Positions 62,597-64,000 of a stretch of DNA of 64,000 bases are shown here, piece by piece. Under the pieces are notes generated by a model, which was given only the letters and a program-made list of their open reading frames with translations, had not been told where the DNA came from and made no database searches. This DNA is from Pythium myriotylum (lineage: Eukaryota > Oomycota > Peronosporomycetes > Pythiales > Pythiaceae). Position 1 is the first letter of the stretch. Each line of letters begins with the position of its first letter. The DNA is taken from assembly GCA_023091665.1 (NCBI GenBank), contig JALJCQ010000008.1:992001-1056000 (forward strand). Direction: 5' to 3'. A program made the translations under genes and the position numbers.

Positions 62597-64000
62597 AGCC
62601 GACTCTGCCTCCACCGACTTCGCCTCCCCAGCCTTCGCCATGGATTCGACCACCCCAGCCCGCATCAACAAGTTCGACGGAACCAACTTCCACACATGGA
62701 AGTTCAAGATGCAGATGGTGCTCGAAGAACGCGACGTCTGGGAAGTTGTCTGTGGAGAGGTCAAACTCGAGCAGTGCCAGACCGACGCGGACCGAGCCCT
62801 CTTCAAGAAGAAGTCTCGCAAGGCGCTCGCGATGATCTGTCTCGCGATGGAAGACTCGCAGCTCCCGCTGGTTCGGTCGGCGAGTGGTGCGCAAGATGCA
62901 TGGTCAAGACTGGAAGAACACTTCGAGAAGAAGAGCCTTGCCAACAAGCTCTTTCTTCGTCGTCGTTTCTTCACGACCATGATGGAAGAAGGTGACGATG
63001 TGCTCACGCACATCAACAAGCTCAAGACCCTGGCGGAGCAACTCGACGCAGTCGGCGCTCCGGTCAGCGAAGACGACTTGGTGATCACGCTTCTCGGCAG
63101 TCTCAGCGAGTCGTACCAATTCCTCACCACGGCGTTGGAGTCGCGTGTCGACGCGCTCACGTGGGAACTCGTGACGTCTCGGCTGCTCCATGAAGACATG
63201 AAGCGCAAGGAGCAAGGTGGCGACGGAGCCACGCTTGGCCAAGCGTTCATGACAAGTGACGCGAAGCCCAAGGGCCGTGCAGTCAAGAAGACTGGCACGT
63301 GCAACTACTGCGGCAAGATCGGTCATTGGGCCGCGGAGTGCCACTCGCGTGTCAAGGACAACGACAACGGCAACGGCAACGGCAACTCCGGCGGCAACGG
63401 CAACGGCAACGGAAACGGCAACCCTCGGCAACGGTTCCAGCGAGCGAACCTTGCGCGAGATGAAGACCCCGGCGAGTACCTGTTCTCGGTCGGGAAGACC
63501 CAAGGCAAGTCGAGTCAATCCACGGCGTGGTTGGTCGACTCGGGTGCGACTCAGCACATGTCGCGAACCAAGCAGTTCATGATGAACTACAAGAAGATTG
63601 ACCCAGTCGACGTGCATCTGGCCGATGATGGCACGGTCCAAGCGGTTGGCGTGGGAGACATCCTCATGTCGATGAAGACTCCAAGCGGTGTCAAGAAGGG
63701 TTTGCTCACCAACGTGTGGCATATCCCCAAGCTCAGCCGCAACCTGTTCTCGGTCGGAAGATTCACGGAGGACGTTGCTCCCGTGACGTTCGACAAGGAC
63801 GGTTGCTTCGTCGTTCTCAAGGGCGCCAAGCGGACCATCGGCACTCGTATCGGCAAGGGTCTGTTCAAGCTCAACATGTCTCCAGTGTCGACTGAAGCAG
63901 CCCACGCCGCCAGTACAAGACGAGGTCGCGCCATGTCCAAGTCGTACCTGTGGCACCTCCGACTCGGTCACATCGGCTTCAGCGGACTCGAAGCCATCGT
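62583..64000 (+). CDS. Copia gag-pol polyprotein (5' part, runs off the window)
   Basis: Open from ATG 62583 to the window edge (472 codons). Gag: MSPSPADSAS, then [15 protein letters not shown] capsid region, CCHC knuckle (about 63303-63344), Gly-Asn run (63356-63423), protease WLVDSGATQHMS (about 63528-63563), GAG-pre-integrase to SGLEAIV. There is no stop or frameshift in the visible part, in contrast to the tandem array. The upstream LTR and primer site are complete, so this could be the 5' half of an intact element. The upstream neighbour is truncated copia pol, not ordinary flanking DNA. Translation would give Gag, protease, integrase, RT and RNase H as one protein cut by the protease. 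Confidence 0.85.
   Translation, partial: MSPSPADSASTDFASPAFAMDSTTPARINKFDGTNFHTWKFKMQMVLEERDVWEVVCGEVKLEQCQTDADRALFKKKSRKALAMICLAMEDSQLPLVRSASGAQDAWSRLEEHFEKKSLANKLFLRRRFFTTMMEEGDDVLTHINKLKTLAEQLDAVGAPVSEDDLVITLLGSLSESYQFLTTALESRVDALTWELVTSRLLHEDMKRKEQGGDGATLGQAFMTSDAKPKGRAVKKTGTCNYCGKIGHWAAECHSRVKDNDNGNGNGNSGGNGNGNGNGNPRQRFQRANLARDEDPGEYLFSVGKTQGKSSQSTAWLVDSGATQHMSRTKQFMMNYKKIDPVDVHLADDGTVQAVGVGDILMSMKTPSGVKKGLLTNVWHIPKLSRNLFSVGRFTEDVAPVTFDKDGCFVVLKGAKRTIGTRIGKGLFKLNMSPVSTEAAHAASTRRGRAMSKSYLWHLRLGHIGFSGLEAI
63356..63423 (+). repeat. GGCAAC-type microsatellite in copia nucleocapsid
   Basis: Mirror of 59152-59219; same interrupted Gly-Asn run after the zinc knuckle. Confidence 0.85.

Larger units (their letters stand above)
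62224..64000. repeat. Right arm of the terminal inverted repeat
   Basis: Reverse complement of 58575-60351. The 1,872-bp spacer (60352-62223) is copia pol. Head-to-head copia 5' ends in this form may come from independent insertions or from an inverted duplication. Confidence 0.9.

Overview
The window is almost wholly LTR retrotransposon sequence. I see no host gene, rRNA, tRNA or CRISPR array. The organism is a eukaryote. The two Ty3/Gypsy families carry a degenerate first RNase H, a second intact RNase H between RT and integrase, and a C-terminal chromodomain. Together with motifs just before the chromodomain (for example LAHLWHGPF and LLPEDS), this is what I know from Phytophthora-like oomycetes. 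That is my best guess for the host; it is inference, not a search result.

Layout, left to right. (1) 1-6056: an imperfectly understood copia block. A plus-strand copia fragment (94-1031) runs into a minus-strand copia element (LTR 1033-1390, pol and truncated gag up to 5963) that is split by a 986-bp solo LTR (3218-4203, 4-bp TSD CTCG). The outer ~1.03 kb on each side form an inverted repeat (1-1031 and 5026-6056). (2) 5964-6310: short sequence of unknown origin. (3) 6311-12750: plus-strand copia in a 4,258-bp tandem array (1.5 units) in which almost the whole LTR is deleted, so pol runs straight into gag. (4) 12752-60351: one minus-strand copia element (here C2), split in its integrase by Gypsy-1. 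(5) 15816-58370: Gypsy-1, plus strand, 1.06-kb LTRs, TSD GTGG. Its pol is in turn split by Gypsy-2. (6) 19886-49197: Gypsy-2 as a tandem LTR-internal-LTR-internal-LTR array (14,090-bp period), TSD CGAA. (7) 60352-64000: a plus-strand copia pol fragment, then an LTR and an open gag-pol running off the window. The LTR and gag are in inverted repeat with the 5' part of C2.

The order of events can be read directly: plus copia first, then C2, then Gypsy-1 into C2, then Gypsy-2 into Gypsy-1, then duplication of Gypsy-2. By eye the Gypsy-1 LTR pair differs at about five positions and the Gypsy-2 LTRs at one to four, so the upper layers are young.

Functionally, both Gypsy families are built alike. 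Gag has three zinc knuckles. A candidate -1 frameshift heptamer (GTTAAAC or TTTAAAC) sits directly before the gag stop, with a potential stem 5 nt downstream. Pol follows as PR, RT, dead RNase H, second RNase H, INT and chromodomain. A long gene on the opposite strand lies between pol and the 3' LTR. The antisense proteins of the two families share a coiled-coil, basic linker and C-terminal domain layout and several aligned residues, and the Gypsy-1 version has a well-formed 58-nt intron at its 5' end. This antisense gene is the most unusual thing here. The copia elements have a single gag-pol frame, a primer-binding site matching the anticodon arm of initiator tRNA-Met (half-tRNA priming as in Drosophila copia and yeast Ty5), and LTRs with repeated GAAGATTC boxes.
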